In this document: positions 20,820-32,085 of the stretch, piece after piece | How positions within the stretch are numbered: position 1 is the stretch's first letter | Layout of the letters: every line of letters starts with the position of its first letter | DNA from: Rutpela maculata | Taxonomy: Eukaryota > Arthropoda > Insecta > Coleoptera > Cerambycidae | Assembly (NCBI GenBank): GCA_936432065.2 | Contig: OW386289.2 | Location: 88,533,736 to 88,597,735 of the forward strand | DNA: 64,000 nt | Direction: 5' to 3' | Program-made: the position numbers and the translations under genes | The notes under the pieces: generated by a model | Seen by the model: the letters and a program-made list of their open reading frames with translations, nothing else | Database searches by the model: none | Told to the model about the DNA's origin: nothing

Positions 20820-21423
20820 AGAAAAAATCGGCAGCTACTGGAAGCGGCTGGAACCTCCCCACACGGTGGATCCTTATCAACTGTATTTGGATATTACATC
20901 GGAAATCAGAGCACTAAGCAAACAGATAAATTACACGTGACTTTGGAGCCATTTATTTCATCAACAAATATCGAACGAACTGAAGCGGTCTACAAGCAAT
21001 CTGTTAAAACATAACCTCTCATGTTTGTTTATGTTGCATGTTAATCAATTGCCGGATATTATAAGGGTATTAACAGATAACGTTTCGAAGATTTTGTAAA
21101 ATATTGGATAATGAAAAAAAAAATAATAACACAGAATTTAGCCCAAATGACACTCTAACTTCAACAAGTCAATAACATTATGGACTGTTGAAGCAGACTA
21201 CGCATGCATCAAATTAAAATCTTCCTGCTCGATCAAAAAGGTTGAGCAAGTCGAGCTTCGTCCGAGGCCTTTATTTTGTAATATTCGAACGTTTAAGATT
21301 TAGCTCAGTTAGCTCGATTTGCAATGAACGATTGTGACGTGTCGCATCAATCAGACGTAATATCCGAACACGGCTATAAACAATTATTACCTTAAAAAAA
21401 AACAACTAAAATAAGTTTTGACA

Positions 21424-22623
21424 TTGTCAAAAATATTTGGGTTGGTAACCTTTACGAATGTTGATTTTTAGGTTATGAAATATATTTAGGGACATAACAT
21501 GTTTAAGTTTTTCAAGTTTATTCTCATTTTTAATGTTTGACTACGCATTTTTAGCTTGGAGCCACAGTGACTCCGAGCAGATAGTTAAAAAACTCATGCA
21601 AATAATTTTTCTATATAGACCATCTTAGGATGACGTCACGATAAGTCGACCATATTGCCTGAGGAATAACCAAACTTTCTATTCCAATGTAAACAAAGAA
21701 GTAATCTCAGTTTTAAATGTGAAATAAAAATAAAACACCATCTTTTTTTGCGACAAGGTCCGATTGTGAGATAAGGTTTATTTTGAATGTAAAAAAGCTT
21801 AGAAGAACGGTAAAGAAATCACTTTCTGGCAGAGTCTATTGAATACTACATACGGATAATATATCACTGAAATCTAGCACTTAGTTATTTAAATGTAAAC
21901 TTGCCTTGCCCATAACAATGAATACATTTGAGTTTATCTTTCTTGCACAAACTTCTTGCACAAATCCAGCCTCATAATATTTATATGCTTGTAAAGATTT
22001 GTATGCCTTTAACTGCTGATCTGCGAAGAAGCTGTGAGTCGACACTAAGTAATTTACCATATTAATTACGGACACACAAGGTAAAATAGACAAATCTGCA
22101 GAAAGGTCTCCAGTCTCCACTCCAAGGGTGTATGGGTCAATATTGTCTATTATTTTGATTTTCTCATCGTAGCGACACTTTACATCACCCATAAGGGTTG
22201 GATAATATTCACTATATGACATTATTACGAAAACACACACAGTTTCTCAAGAAAATCAGAAAAAAATATATAAAACCACGCAAACTGCGTGTTGTTGTCC
22301 CTCAAGCAAAATGTTAAAATTGTCAAAACCATGTGACCTAAAAATGATTGATTAATAAAAAAATAGATTGCTAATTACAGGTTAGATTTCTAACCCACAA
22401 AAAGAGTCCTATTTTATTAGGACAAAGTATTTAGGACTTCATAAACATTACACTGTACTAGATTTTAGTTGAAAGTACGGGAACCAGGCAGAAATTTTAA
22501 TAACAGCTACGTAATATTCTTAAATCTTAAGAAATATATATTTTTGAGGTTAGCTGTGACGTCACGTACCATAAGCTATAAATCAACATTCACAAAGGTT
22601 ACCAACCCAAATATTTTTGACAG
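21424..22623 (-). mobile_element. A-long element with ~50-bp TIRs
   Basis: TGTCAAAAATATTTGGG starts an inverted repeat at 21424 that matches the complement ending at 22623 for about 43-52 bp (both then read GAATGTTGATTT). Inside the right end is GTGACGTCAC (22556-22565) and the standard A sequence to 22345. Then come an exon and an intron start; 21490-21614 is the other standard A end. The short A MITEs elsewhere look like this element with the middle removed. Confidence 0.7.
21905..22222 (-). CDS. First exon of a SWIM/YqaJ-type protein (partial)
   Basis: ATG at 22222 opens 106 codons up to a GC-type splice donor (AAG then GCAAGT, 21904-21899). The peptide has NMVNYLVSTHSFF, then QQLKAYKSLQAYKYYEAGFV, then KINSNVFIVMGK. 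This recalls the N-terminal part of the arthropod/cnidarian proteins that continue into a SWIM zinc finger and a YqaJ-like nuclease domain; that recognition is from memory and should be tested. The catalytic part is not in this window. The family A end with its TGACGTCAC sits about 335 bp upstream, where a promoter would be. Confidence 0.55.
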
Positions 22624-23089
22624 ATGGCAAAATACGTTTTCCCCTAACAATAATACCAATAATATTTTTTGGATGCTGTCATATGTGCGCATATAACGAA
22701 TTATTTTTAATTTTTTTAACGGAAACCAAATCGAAAGGGTGCAAGTGTGATATATCGTTGAAATTGGAATTTATACTGCTTTTTAATGGTTCAATTACAA
22801 ATTCTAAGTAATCATAAAATAAACAACTTGTGCCAAAATGGCACTAAACGTAATCCGATCTCAACCAAAACCTTTTCAGATCTTCTGGAGCACTAAAGAA
22901 ACCCTCATGTAAAAGTTTCATCCAAATCCGTTTAGTAGCTTCGTAGCTATCGTGCTAACACACAGGCATTAGTTACAAACCACTTTTTTGGGTTTTCGGG
23001 ACCTCGAAATCGTAAAGATTTGATGTTATCTCAATTTTCGATTTTGGATTAATTGTAGTAACCTCCCACAATTATTGTGGGGAGGTTAA

Positions 23090-24105
23090 TAAACACAACA
23101 CTATAAAAACTAAGTTCGTAGGCAAGAGCACTTAATAATTTTGATTATTGATACGGGAAACAACTAAACGAAAACATCCGTTCGTTGGTAATGGGTGGTA
23201 GGGATGGCCATCTTTTGGAAAAACCATATAACTCTTGGTGGACAGCTTCCCTGCCAGATGTGGCCGGAGTAGTGTTCATGGTGGATCGTTTAAGTTTGAG
23301 TTGATATATTTTGTTTTATCTTCTGGCCTCGGCCGATTTTTCACTAAATCGGTCGGGGAAGTAAGCTGTCAAATTTTTGGTTTCAATGTTTTTCTGGGGG
23401 AATTTGGTTTTTGAGAGTTTTCGAAAAAATATTTTAGGTTGGTACCAATGTCTTAAATTATTTTTAAGTTATGTAGTACTATTTTTAGGTTATGTTGCCG
23501 GAAGAATTTCCGGCGGGATGGCGGAAGTAGCGGAAATAGTTTTTAAAATATAATGTCACTTTTGAAGTTTTATTGGAAAAAACTCACCGAAAACGTTCCG
23601 GTGAGATTGGTTATACTTGTAGGGCTTGTGAGCGGTTCACGAAGGCTTCTCACACCTTCCGTGGGCTTTATGAACGTCGAAAAAACTTGTAATGTCTCGA
23701 TGCACTTGACACTCAAATTTACTCAGCATACAGTCTGCACGCTTTAACACACTAGTCTATTGAACGTTAGGTTAGACCACTGAGTACAGTAACTATACAG
23801 AGGCGAAGGCTAGCCTTCCCGCCAAAACCAAATTTGTATACTCATCGCCATTTCTTAATTGTTTAACAATCAACCTCACTTTTATCTTGACACTGTTGAT
23901 GTTTATCGTGTTAAGTTTGGATTTGTGAATTTTTTTTTCCACTCATTTTGGGATATTGAAAACATTAACCGAGAATTAAAATTCTCATAAATAAAACCTA
24001 GTGTACAACTCAATTGAAAATAGGCGCCGATTATAAGCAATTCAAATCGTAATCTTTTTCAATCCAACTCGAAATACACTGTCTTTTCAGTGTATCCTTA
24101 AATGG
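23090..24105. other. Unassigned; part inverted at 24960-25040
   Basis: 23775-23815 (ACAGTAACTATACAGAGGCGAAGG) matches the complement of 24985-25027. GCCGGAAGAATTTCCGGC makes a small hairpin near 23500. The 64-codon frame at 23553 has no recognised motif. Confidence 0.35.
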
Positions 24106-24292
24106 GGATCTGCACATGACGTCATAGCTAACCTCAAAAATATATATTTCTTAGAATTTAGTACTACGTAGCTATTATTAAAATTTCTGCCTGGTTCCCA
24201 TACTTTCGACCAAAATCTAGTTCAATGTAATGTTTATAAAGTTCTAACTAGTTTGTAATAGATGGCAGGACCAATAAGTTCTCTCATTACTT
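24106..24292 (+). mobile_element. Family A fragment
   Basis: Starts GATCTGCACATGACGTCATAG, continues AACCTCAAAAATATATATTTC and TTTCTGCCTGGTTCCC, and breaks off near 24292. Confidence 0.7.
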
Positions 24293-24446
24293 ACGCATAG
24301 ATAGAAAATTTTACAGGTTCTGTGCATACGTACATACAGTGTTGCATACATTCCCGGCTTCTTGTTTTTGACAAGAGTCCAGTGACATCTGACATTAAGT
24401 AGCTAAATTAAAGCATTGAAAGAATATATGTAACACTACATGCAGT

Positions 24447-24822
24447 ATTGCACGTGTCGTCACAGCTAACCTCAAAAATATATATTTCTTAAGATTTACA
24501 GGTATTACGTAGCTATTATTAAAATTTCTGCCTGGTTCCTGTACTTTCAACCAAAGTCAAGTTCAACGTAATATGTATGAAGTTTTAAATAGTTTGTCAC
24601 AATAAAATAAGACACTTTTGCAGGTTAGGAATCTAACCTATAATTAGCAGTCTATTTTTATTAATCAACAATATTGAAAAATTATTTGCGTGAAATTTTA
24701 AATATTTGCTTGGAGCCAGTATGGCTCCGAGCTAAAAATGCCTATACGAACATTAAATATGAGAATAAACGAAAACACCTTAAAATTTGAGGTTGTGTTA
24801 GTTATACGATGCACATGCCCAG
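24447..24822 (+). mobile_element. Family A MITE, nearly complete
   Basis: Begins TTGCACGTGTCGTCACAGC (TGACGTCAC mutated) and ends GATGCACATGCCC. All internal A blocks are present in order. It is flanked by an inverted pair: TAATAGATGGCAGGACCAATA near 24259 and the complement near 24850, so it may sit inside another small TIR element. Confidence 0.7.
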
Positions 24823-25059
24823 GTAATTGTAGGACCTTATTGCTCGCGCCATCTATTAAAGTAAATAGAAACCATGCACTTACGAAGCCATTATTATAAT
24901 AGGAAAGTGCCGGACCACCTATTTAATACACCGTGGTGTAGACGCAACTGGTACGCAAGGTCACAGAAAACGAGCCATCAAAACTGAAAGGAACCGCCAA
25001 AGACTTCGCCTCTGTGCAGTTACTGTATTCTGTGGTTCCACTATAAAATATATTTTACA

Positions 25060-25481
25060 CAAGAAGCGTGTTATTTGGTTTTTAATTTTTTTCACGGAAA
25101 CCAAAGCTAAAGAGTGCAAGTGTGATATATCGTTGAAATCGGAATTTTTACTGCTTTTCAATGGTTCGATTACAAATTGTAAGTAATCATAAAATAAACA
25201 ACTTGTTGTGCCAAAACAGCAACAAACGTAATCCGATCTCAACCAAAACCTTTTCAGATCTTCTGGAGCACTAAAGAAACCCTCATGCAAAGTTTCATCC
25301 AAATCCGTTTAGTGGCTTCGCCGCTATCGTGCTAACAGACATACACACACACACACAGACATTTTTCAAAAACAACTTTTTTGGGTTCCTGGGACCTCAA
25401 AACGTAAAGATTTGATGTTATCTCAATTTTCGATTTTGGACTAATTGTAGTAACCTCCCACAATTTTATTGTGGGGAGGTT
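25060..25481 (+). repeat. Family G end, second local copy
   Basis: Matches 22700-23089 and 62550-62953, including AGTTTCATCCAAATCCG, an (AC)n run, TTTGGGTTCCTGGGACCTC and the terminal hairpin CCTCCCACAAT/ATTGTGGGGAGG followed by TTA. Immediately after it family F resumes. Confidence 0.75.
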
Positions 25482-25620
25482 AAAATACGTTCAAATATTA
25501 TTTTCAAAAATTTTTTCCACTGGACCTTACTCGGGCCCAACACCAATAACTGAAATTGCAAGAACCCAATTATATCGCCGGTTAAGCCAACAATTGAAAA
25601 ATGACAAATAAAAGTTGTAG
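25482..25620 (+). repeat. Family F: right half of unit 1 and start of unit 2
   Basis: AAATACGTTCAAATATT and CCTTACTCGGGCCCAAC match 26718-26782. Unit 2 then begins, and is interrupted at 25621 by the hAT element. Confidence 0.7.
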
Positions 25621-26607
25621 GATGGGGGCAGAGCTGGGCAAATATGTACTTACAAATACCTCATAAGTATTTAAATACTAGAAAGTATTTAAATACCGAG
25701 TATTTAAATACTTCTTGCAGCAAGTATTTGTATTTATACTTGCAAATACTTTATCTGAAATATTTACTACTTAGTATTTGTGCAAATGATCCTAAAAGAA
25801 TTTATAAATACTTAAACTATTTAAATAACTGGGAAGTATTTAAACATTTTCAAAAAAGTATTTAAATCCTTTTCTGACAGTATTTAAATACTTTCAGAAA
25901 TATTTGAATACCTTCTAAGTATTTGATTCTCAAAAGTATTTAAATATATACAATAAATATAATCAAATACATCAGGGAGACAGGCAGATACTCGTCAAGA
26001 ATCAAGACATGTACTATACTATGTAGTTAATAAATACATTGCATCATTCAGTCTTCAGTTATTCACGTCGTAATTCCCAAAAAGTTGGTTGAGAGCAGAC
26101 ATAGACAGTAAGTGTTAACTATTAACGTATATGTTTTGTGATTGTGACACAGAACAGTTGAACAGAATAGTGATATACTAGTGCCATAGTCTCTGTGCTT
26201 TATTTAGGTATTTGCAGAAGACGCAAAGGTCTAGCTCTACGGATAAATAAAAATCCAATACCTAAAGTTCATGAAAGTCATGAAACCTAAAATTTTGACA
26301 CTTCAAATAGTCAAATAGTATTTAATATAATAATAATTATAATTATAATATGACAATAATAAGTCTATTGATTTCTATCAAAAAAGAAAATACATTTTTT
26401 TTAATTTGAGTCTCGTCAAAATATTTAAATATTTAGAAAGTATTTAAATACTAAGTTTAAACTATTTAATTACTTTTGTTATTTATTATTTAAATACTTT
26501 TATCTTTTGAAAATACTTAATATTTAAATACTTTCAATTTTCTGAAAGTATTTATTATTTAATATTTAAATACTTTTTCTAAGTATTTGCCCAGCTCTGG
26601 ATGGGGG
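25621..26607. mobile_element. hAT-like element (25629-26599) with 8-bp TSD
   Basis: GATGGGGG lies at 25621-25628 and 26600-26607. TIRs are CAGAGCTGGGCAAATA and TATTTGCCCAGCTCTG. The subterminal 350 bp on each side is packed with AAGTATTTAAATACTT-type repeats, and the 400-bp middle is different but has no frame. Non-autonomous. The frame 25644-25865 is a translation of the subterminal repeats. Confidence 0.92.
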
Positions 26608-26800
26608 TCATCTAATGCTATGGTTCAGTACCCGGTCCGGGCCCTTGATACGGCCCTGTGGCCCACAATTTTTTTTTAATGGAAATATCAATTTTTTATT
26701 GCAGATTTGCATTCTACGGAAAAAATACGTTCAAATATTATTTTCAACAATTTCTTCCAGTGGGCCTTACTCGGGCCCAATTTGTCTGACAATCGGGCTT
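26608..26800 (+). repeat. Family F unit 2, remainder
   Basis: Continues exactly where 25620 left off and runs uninterrupted through ATTCTACGGAAAAAATACG into CTCGGGCCCAA. It serves as the empty-site reference for the 20820-25481 insertion. Confidence 0.75.
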
Positions 26801-27087
26801 ACCCCATGTGCTTCTTAAATAATTTTTAATCTAGAAAAATACCGCTCACCCGAGGTGACACTTACTGGTAACGTCAATAAAATTCTTAGAGTAGTTGCCA
26901 CATTTGGGAATGACTTACAACACTTACAACAAAATCTTGAAAACCATTAGGTCATGTATTATTAATATTATTATTTTTAATACAAAAAATAACAATAAAC
27001 AGAAAGAAACAAGGTACGCAATTTGCCACATAAACAAAGAATGGCCCATTAATGAATTCACGGCTTCTCGGCTTTGGCGCTGGCATC

Positions 27088-27252
27088 TTAAAGGCGCCGT
27101 TACACGGCGCGTGGTTCGCCGAACCTGGCCCGACGAACCACACACCGTCTGACAGGGGTGGTTCGCTATTAGTTCGCGGTTCGTGCTGCCGAGATCCATC
27201 GAATGTCGCTAAACTTGCACGGACCAAAGGATACAACCAAATGCGCCTTTAA
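27088..27252. mobile_element. TTAA-flanked MITE (27092-27248), piggyBac-like
   Basis: TTAA at 27088-27091 and 27249-27252 flanks AGGCGC...GCGCCT. The 157-bp interior is GC-rich against AT-rich flanks and has inner inverted words (GGTTCGCC, GGCGCGTGG). Six-bp TIRs plus TTAA fit piggyBac-type MITEs, but the evidence is short. Confidence 0.45.
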
Positions 27253-27690
27253 ATTTAGATGCGTATAGCGTACAAATCCTAAGCTTAAGATACGTTTACA
27301 TTTATTTATTTTTCTAATTAATAAATTAAAATCCTCTTTTTTATTTCACATTTTGGCGCGTGGCGTTGAACACACAATTTCCCCCCGGTAGGAACGGCCC
27401 TGATTTAAGCTCAGCTGGTCGCTGTTCAGTCACGTTCGTTCAAGTTTATACAAATTTCTGCACTTTTGGACGCGCGCAAGTTGCGTTAATTTTTTGTTTA
27501 AAAACTATAACATTTAGACAGAAAATGCTGATAAAACTTTTTAAAGACATTTTATTATGTTTCATTATCTTCAAAAATAACGAAGTCATGATGAACTGTT
27601 TATAAAAAGTCGGGTGCATGAAAATCGGCAAACAGTAAATATTTGGAGAAAAAATATGATTATTATTAATTTCTGATCTGTAAATTATTA
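27253..27690. other. No feature recognised
   Basis: Contains GGAACGGCCCTG (27388), a word that recurs at 30817 and looks like a hAT-type terminus (CAGGGCCGTTCC on the other strand), but no partner end was found. Confidence 0.4.
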
Positions 27691-27694
27691 TTAT

Positions 27695-28366
27695 TACTCC
27701 CACATCTAGTGGAAGTATAGTAACGACAAAAAACATGTTTAAAAATTTGTTTTGTTCAAATAGGCTTAGAATGTCATGAAACGTCGAGATTTTAAGTTTG
27801 AGCAAAAAAAATATCTGTCTGTCTAACTTTTTTTGTGCGCCTACTCTGAAATCGTTTAAGATATTGACTTTGGTACACGTATGTATTTTGAGGAGATCTG
27901 GAACTAGATTATATTTTCATCTTATTCCGTTGAAGAGTTGGGGGTAAATTGGTAAATAGGTAAATCAAGCAGGTAAGAGTCCATAAAATTGGTATTTAGT
28001 ATATACAAGAGAAGCTAATGTTAATTTTTTGACATTAGCCCATTACTAGCCACCCCCATTACTAGCCCCATCTCATTATAAAAGGGGGCGAAAAAAATTG
28101 TGATTTAGTCTGTGCACAAGAAGCAAAGGCCTCAAAATATTTTTTTTACTTCATCTGTCCGCACTACCACCCCCCTATCACTGCGCCCACCCCATTACTG
28201 ATGTGGAATATCGTTTTTATGGGTTTTTGGGGTAGACGCTTTCAAATATTATATTATAGAAGTTCCATAAACAATTATTTCCACATACAAATTTTTTTCG
28301 TTGTGAGAGACTTGGTAGCAAATCTGGATGTGGAAATAGTGATTCTTTGGGCAGCAGGGGTTTTTT
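27695..28366 (+). mobile_element. Family C element, copy C1
   Basis: Starts ACTCCCACATCTAGTGGAAG and ends CTGGATGTGGAAATAGTG, TTTGGGCAGC. Family C is about 670 bp. It opens with a small hairpin (ACTTCCAC-ATCCA-GTGGAAGT), carries CTGTCTGTC and GGGGTAAATT blocks and a CATTAGCCACCCCCATTACC block, and ends CTGGATGTGGAAGTAGTGATT. This copy is the most diverged. Confidence 0.8.
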
Positions 28367-28621
28367 AATCACTATGTTTTTATAATTTACCGTAGTATCT
28401 TACTTACTATACTTTATCGCGATTATATCAAAAAGTTTTTGGTTTTAAAAATTGTCTTTTTTCAAAAAACTTTCCAGAAGAAACGTATCTTTATTTAATT
28501 TTTCCAAATTTACTTAAAAACAGTGCATCAGTGTATTTCATAGAACATAAATTGAAGCTTATGAAATTCCCTATAAAATCTCATACTTCATTTTGCCCAA
28601 ACATAAAAACTGTTAGCATGT
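28367..28621. other. No feature recognised
   Basis: AT-rich spacer without repeats or frames that I could support. Confidence 0.4.
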
Positions 28622-29012
28622 GTTAAAAGCAGAGATGGGTCGAGGAAACGTTCCATATTTGATAAAAGTCTGTAAAAGTCATGTAAAAAATATAATTGTG
28701 TGCACTTATTTGGTATCAAAATGAAGCTTGCATCATCACAAATCAGATTTAACCATAAAATAGATTATCAATATACCAAATGGAAAACTTCCTGGAAACT
28801 TTCAGAGTTTTCAAAACGGAAAGTTTCCAGGAAATTTTCCTTCTAACCTTCCGTTGGGTATATTGATAGGCTATTTTATGGTTAAATCTGATTCGTGATG
28901 ATGCAAGCTTCATTGTGATACCAAATAAGTGCAGATAATTATATTATTTACATGACTTTTACAGACTTTTATCAAATATGGAAAGTTTCCTCAACCCATC
29001 TCCGGTTAAAAG
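28622..29012. mobile_element. hAT-like foldback MITE (28630-29004) with 8-bp TSD
   Basis: GTTAAAAG lies at 28622-28629 and 29005-29012. The 375-bp element folds back along nearly its whole length; its ends are CAGAGATGGGTCGAGG and CCTCAACCCATCTCCG. The centre is at about 28815. Confidence 0.92.
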
Positions 29013-29093
29013 CACATAAAGAAAGAAATAATATAAAAAAAGTTTTTCCTACACCAATGGAAGCCGAGATATGACATTCCTTTTGGGGGCAAA

Positions 29094-29150
29094 ATATTGA
29101 TCAGAAAGTGAATTTGTTTATAAAAATTTTTTTACAAATTAAGAAAGAAT
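29094..29150 (+). repeat. Direct repeat, copy 1 (pairs with 30323-30373)
   Basis: GCAAAATATTGATCAG and GTGAATTTGTTTATAAAAA recur at 30323-30373 in the same orientation, one base different in spacing. Confidence 0.7.
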
Positions 29151-29696
29151 GGTTTAAAAATGTAAAAAAAAATTGTTGTGTTGTTAATATCATTGAAAAG
29201 AAGATAAAAGAAGCTACAATCTGAAAAAAAAATTTGCTGCATGATTTGATGCACTTAAACGATCGACGATTCAATTTTCGACTTTGCTTTTGTTTTTTAT
29301 GCGTTGTTGTCAACATACCAACTTGAAATTTAGTATGACGATTTAGCTCCACTAGAGGCATTATTTCCTAAAATTTCGTCAAAATAGTTACCTACATTAT
29401 TGTTTAAGTTATCATCAATTGTTTAAAAATGGCTGCTCTTTATTAATTTTATTTATGGCAACATAACAAATTATCCAAAAAGGTTCGGATCTAGTTTTCT
29501 TCGGAATTTTATTATGAAGAATCTATTTTTTTATTCATTGCGATACGAGGTATTTAAGAAAAACTGCGAAAGAACACAATTTTCAACATTCTTTTGTTTA
29601 AACAAGGGGCAAAGATTTATTCCAAAACTTTTTGGTATACTCCCTGTAATGTTTCCGATAAGTTGCAGCAAAAAAAAATGCTATTGTAAAACAATG

Positions 29697-30744
29697 GGCT
29701 CATTTAGCATTTTTTTAATTTCATATTTCGAAAGCGCACCTTGTAGTTAGTAAATGTGCAAAATATTAGATTTTTTTTTCAACTTTTTCTCCTTGAAAAT
29801 AAATAATGAAAATAGAGCGCGCGAAAACGCAGTGTTACGTCACACCACTCCTGGCGGTCGACCGCTCGCCTTTTCCCATATAGTTTCATACGCACGACGG
29901 ACGTGCTAATTTCGTTCATATCTTTTGTGTTCTGTATTTTGTTATTAATATGGATAAAAAAAAGGTTATATTGTATAGTTCCAGACTGTAAAAGTACATC
30001 AGTGTCTACTCCCAGTAAAATATTTATTTTATTACCAAGTGATGGAAGTATTAGGAATTTGTGGCAGCAAGCTATTCACAGGGAGAAATTTGTTAATAAT
30101 AAAGGGACGAAATATTGTTGTGATGATAAAGTCCAGTGTAATAGGTTATTATTAAAAATTGTACGATAATAAAATTTGTAGGAATGGAAAATGGAATGGA
30201 AAATTATGTGTATTATAAAATACACCATCGCCGCAATTTTGTCTGGCTAACCTAAAAATCGGATGAATTCGGTAGACTTTATTAAAGTATATATCTATCT
30301 AGTTAACCTACCTTTGTAACTAGCAAAATATTGATCAGTAAAGTGAATTTGTTTATAAAAATTTTTTTACAAGATGTTAGAATCAGCCTCCATTTTCTAG
30401 AGACGCATATATTTTTATGTATAAAAAGTAATAGAATTAAATAAGTTAAATAACGAAAAAAACACCACACCTGCGCAGTGTATAACAAAATCTCTTAAAC
30501 CGTTGAGTGATAAGTTCTACCACCCAACGCTTAAACTGAATATAATCGCATAACTCATAGAACCAGTGGAGTGGTGTGACATCATCCGCACCGTCGGCCG
30601 TTTCAAATATGTTACGAATGGGGAATCAAATATCAAATAATAGTTAATATTAATGCTAGCGGCCTAATTTTTTCACTATATACTTAAATTCTTGCGAGAA
30701 ATGCAAAAATAAATTATAAAGTAAATACCACTAAATGAGCCCAT
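29697..30744 (+). mobile_element. Candidate THAP-type element, ~1.05 kb
   Basis: ATGGGCTCATTTAG near 29696 and its complement CTAAATGAGCCCAT near 30733 could be TIRs. A second inverted pair, GTCACACCACTCC (29840) against GGAGTGGTGTGAC (30568), lies inside. A THAP-like reading frame sits between them. No clear target duplication, so the borders are uncertain. Confidence 0.4.
29951..30169 (+). pseudogene. THAP-like domain fragment
   Basis: About 70 codons with YCIVPDCKS, then IFILLPSDGSIRNLWQQAIHR and a later CC pair. This matches the C-x(3-4)-C, Phe-x-x-x-Pro and invariant Trp layout of a THAP finger, but the final Cys-x-x-His is not clean. The nearest ATG (29950) is one base out of frame across a run of eight A, so a slip there may have broken the start. 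It is not closely similar to the THAP exon at 11012. Confidence 0.5.
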
Positions 30745-31907
30745 TCCCTACAAATTTTAATTTGACTCCACTGAGAGCGGGCGCCAGTATTCAGTTTTCA
30801 CACGGGCGCAAAAGGCCCAAGGAACGGCCCTGTATTCTCTCATATAATAAGTTTCCCGCAAAATACGTCCTGGAAGACATCGTTAGGTCCTTATTAAATG
30901 CTGATAAATAACGTTACATTGTTCGATGGCAGCGATGATAATTTATAATGTATTTTTTGCTATTAGCCTGTTGTGCAGTGCACAATTCTCATGTGATGTA
31001 GCCGATGAGGAAACGATATTTTACGGGAGAAGTTCAATAAATAACAAATGAACCCCGACGGAGAGACAAGCAATTGAATCCAGAAATTATGAGCGTGTGG
31101 AATTCCGAGCTGCATTATAAGTTATGCGGTCATGAATTCGTGACAAAACAGGCTTCACAGTTGCGCAAATAAGGCGATATACAATAGTCAAAGCTCGTAT
31201 GTCAGGTTGCAATTCCAGAGACGTATTTTATGTACAACGTGATTTTTTCAGATTTACTTTTCCTAGTTTACAGATTATAAAACTGGAAATGTATGCATGC
31301 AGACAGACAATTTTGTATCGGCTGCTTTTAAGACAGTTCTTATACGTTCTTTTGTTTACCGGAAAATTAGTAAAACAAAATAATATATCTTGTTTGCAAA
31401 TAAATTCATACTTCGAAGGGTCTGCTATTCCTTTAGAGATGACCTTTTCATTCATATTACTTTTCCATGGAAATTAAGTAAAAAAATGACAACAAATAAA
31501 ATGCCTATCATCTGCGCGGCACGTGGCGACTCTTCTGTACTATTGCGGAAGGTTACAGTTATACGCAGAGAACAACTTGGGGTATTATTGCGCCATAGGG
31601 AATTTGAATTTTTTTTTGTTTCATTAGAGTGTTTGTTTATTTGGAAAAATAGGCTAAGCCAAATATCAACCTTAAGTCGCAATATTTTTGTAACAAATAA
31701 TTAAAGTTGTAATTGCTAACTCTTAATTTCAAACGAGGCAACAGATTGTGACGTCACAGGGACGTGTGACGTCGAATGGGAAACGGCAAACGGCAGACAT
31801 TGCATTCGCATTGATACCGAGATTAAAAATTGTAATGGCGGAATCTGCTTACGTTTTTCTGTTTATTTTACGTTTAGTCCGTCGGAATTATACAAAAAAG
31901 GGGGTAG
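30745..31907. other. No feature recognised
   Basis: Short frames on both strands overlap without motifs. GGCCCAAGGAACGGCCCTG (30811-30829) may be a hAT-type end without partner. TGTGACGTCACAGG occurs at 31747. Confidence 0.4.
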
Positions 31908-32028
31908 TTCTCGATATTTTTAGTGCAGCAATGTGACCTATACCAAAGTGAAGATTTGTACATTGTGACCCAAACCCTACATGTCTCACAACCCGCAGTC
32001 ATAAAAAAGGGTGATTTCCGAGAAATAG

Positions 32029-32030
<2 letters not shown>
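31908..32030 (+). repeat. Family D repeat, copy 1
   Basis: Matches the complement of 44356-44475: AATGTGACCTATACCAAA, CACAACCCGCAGTCATAAAA and GGTGATTTCCGAGAAATAG. It runs into a TA microsatellite, and D copy 2 is likewise close to TA-rich sequence. Confidence 0.75.

Positions 32031-32032
<2 letters not shown>

Positions 32033-32083
<51 letters not shown>
32033..32083. repeat. (TA)n microsatellite
   Basis: About 25 uninterrupted TA units. The reading frame across it is an artefact. Confidence 0.97.

Positions 32084-32085
<2 letters not shown>

Larger units (their letters stand above)
20820..23089 (-). mobile_element. Composite element B-A-G, copy 1
   Basis: Three blocks shared in order with 61266-62953: B (20820-21423, starting GAAAAAATCGGCAGCTACTGG), A-long (21424-22623) and G (22624-23089). 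G ends in a hairpin, CCTCCCACAAT against ATTGTGGGGAGG, then TTA. The coding exon inside A-long lies on the minus strand. No superfamily assigned. Confidence 0.7.

Noticed and set aside
20852..20863. AACCTCCCCACA as a TIR pairing with the G-end hairpin of the B-A-G element
   Set aside because: It lies 32 bp inside the shared left border in both copies, so it is probably a chance match.
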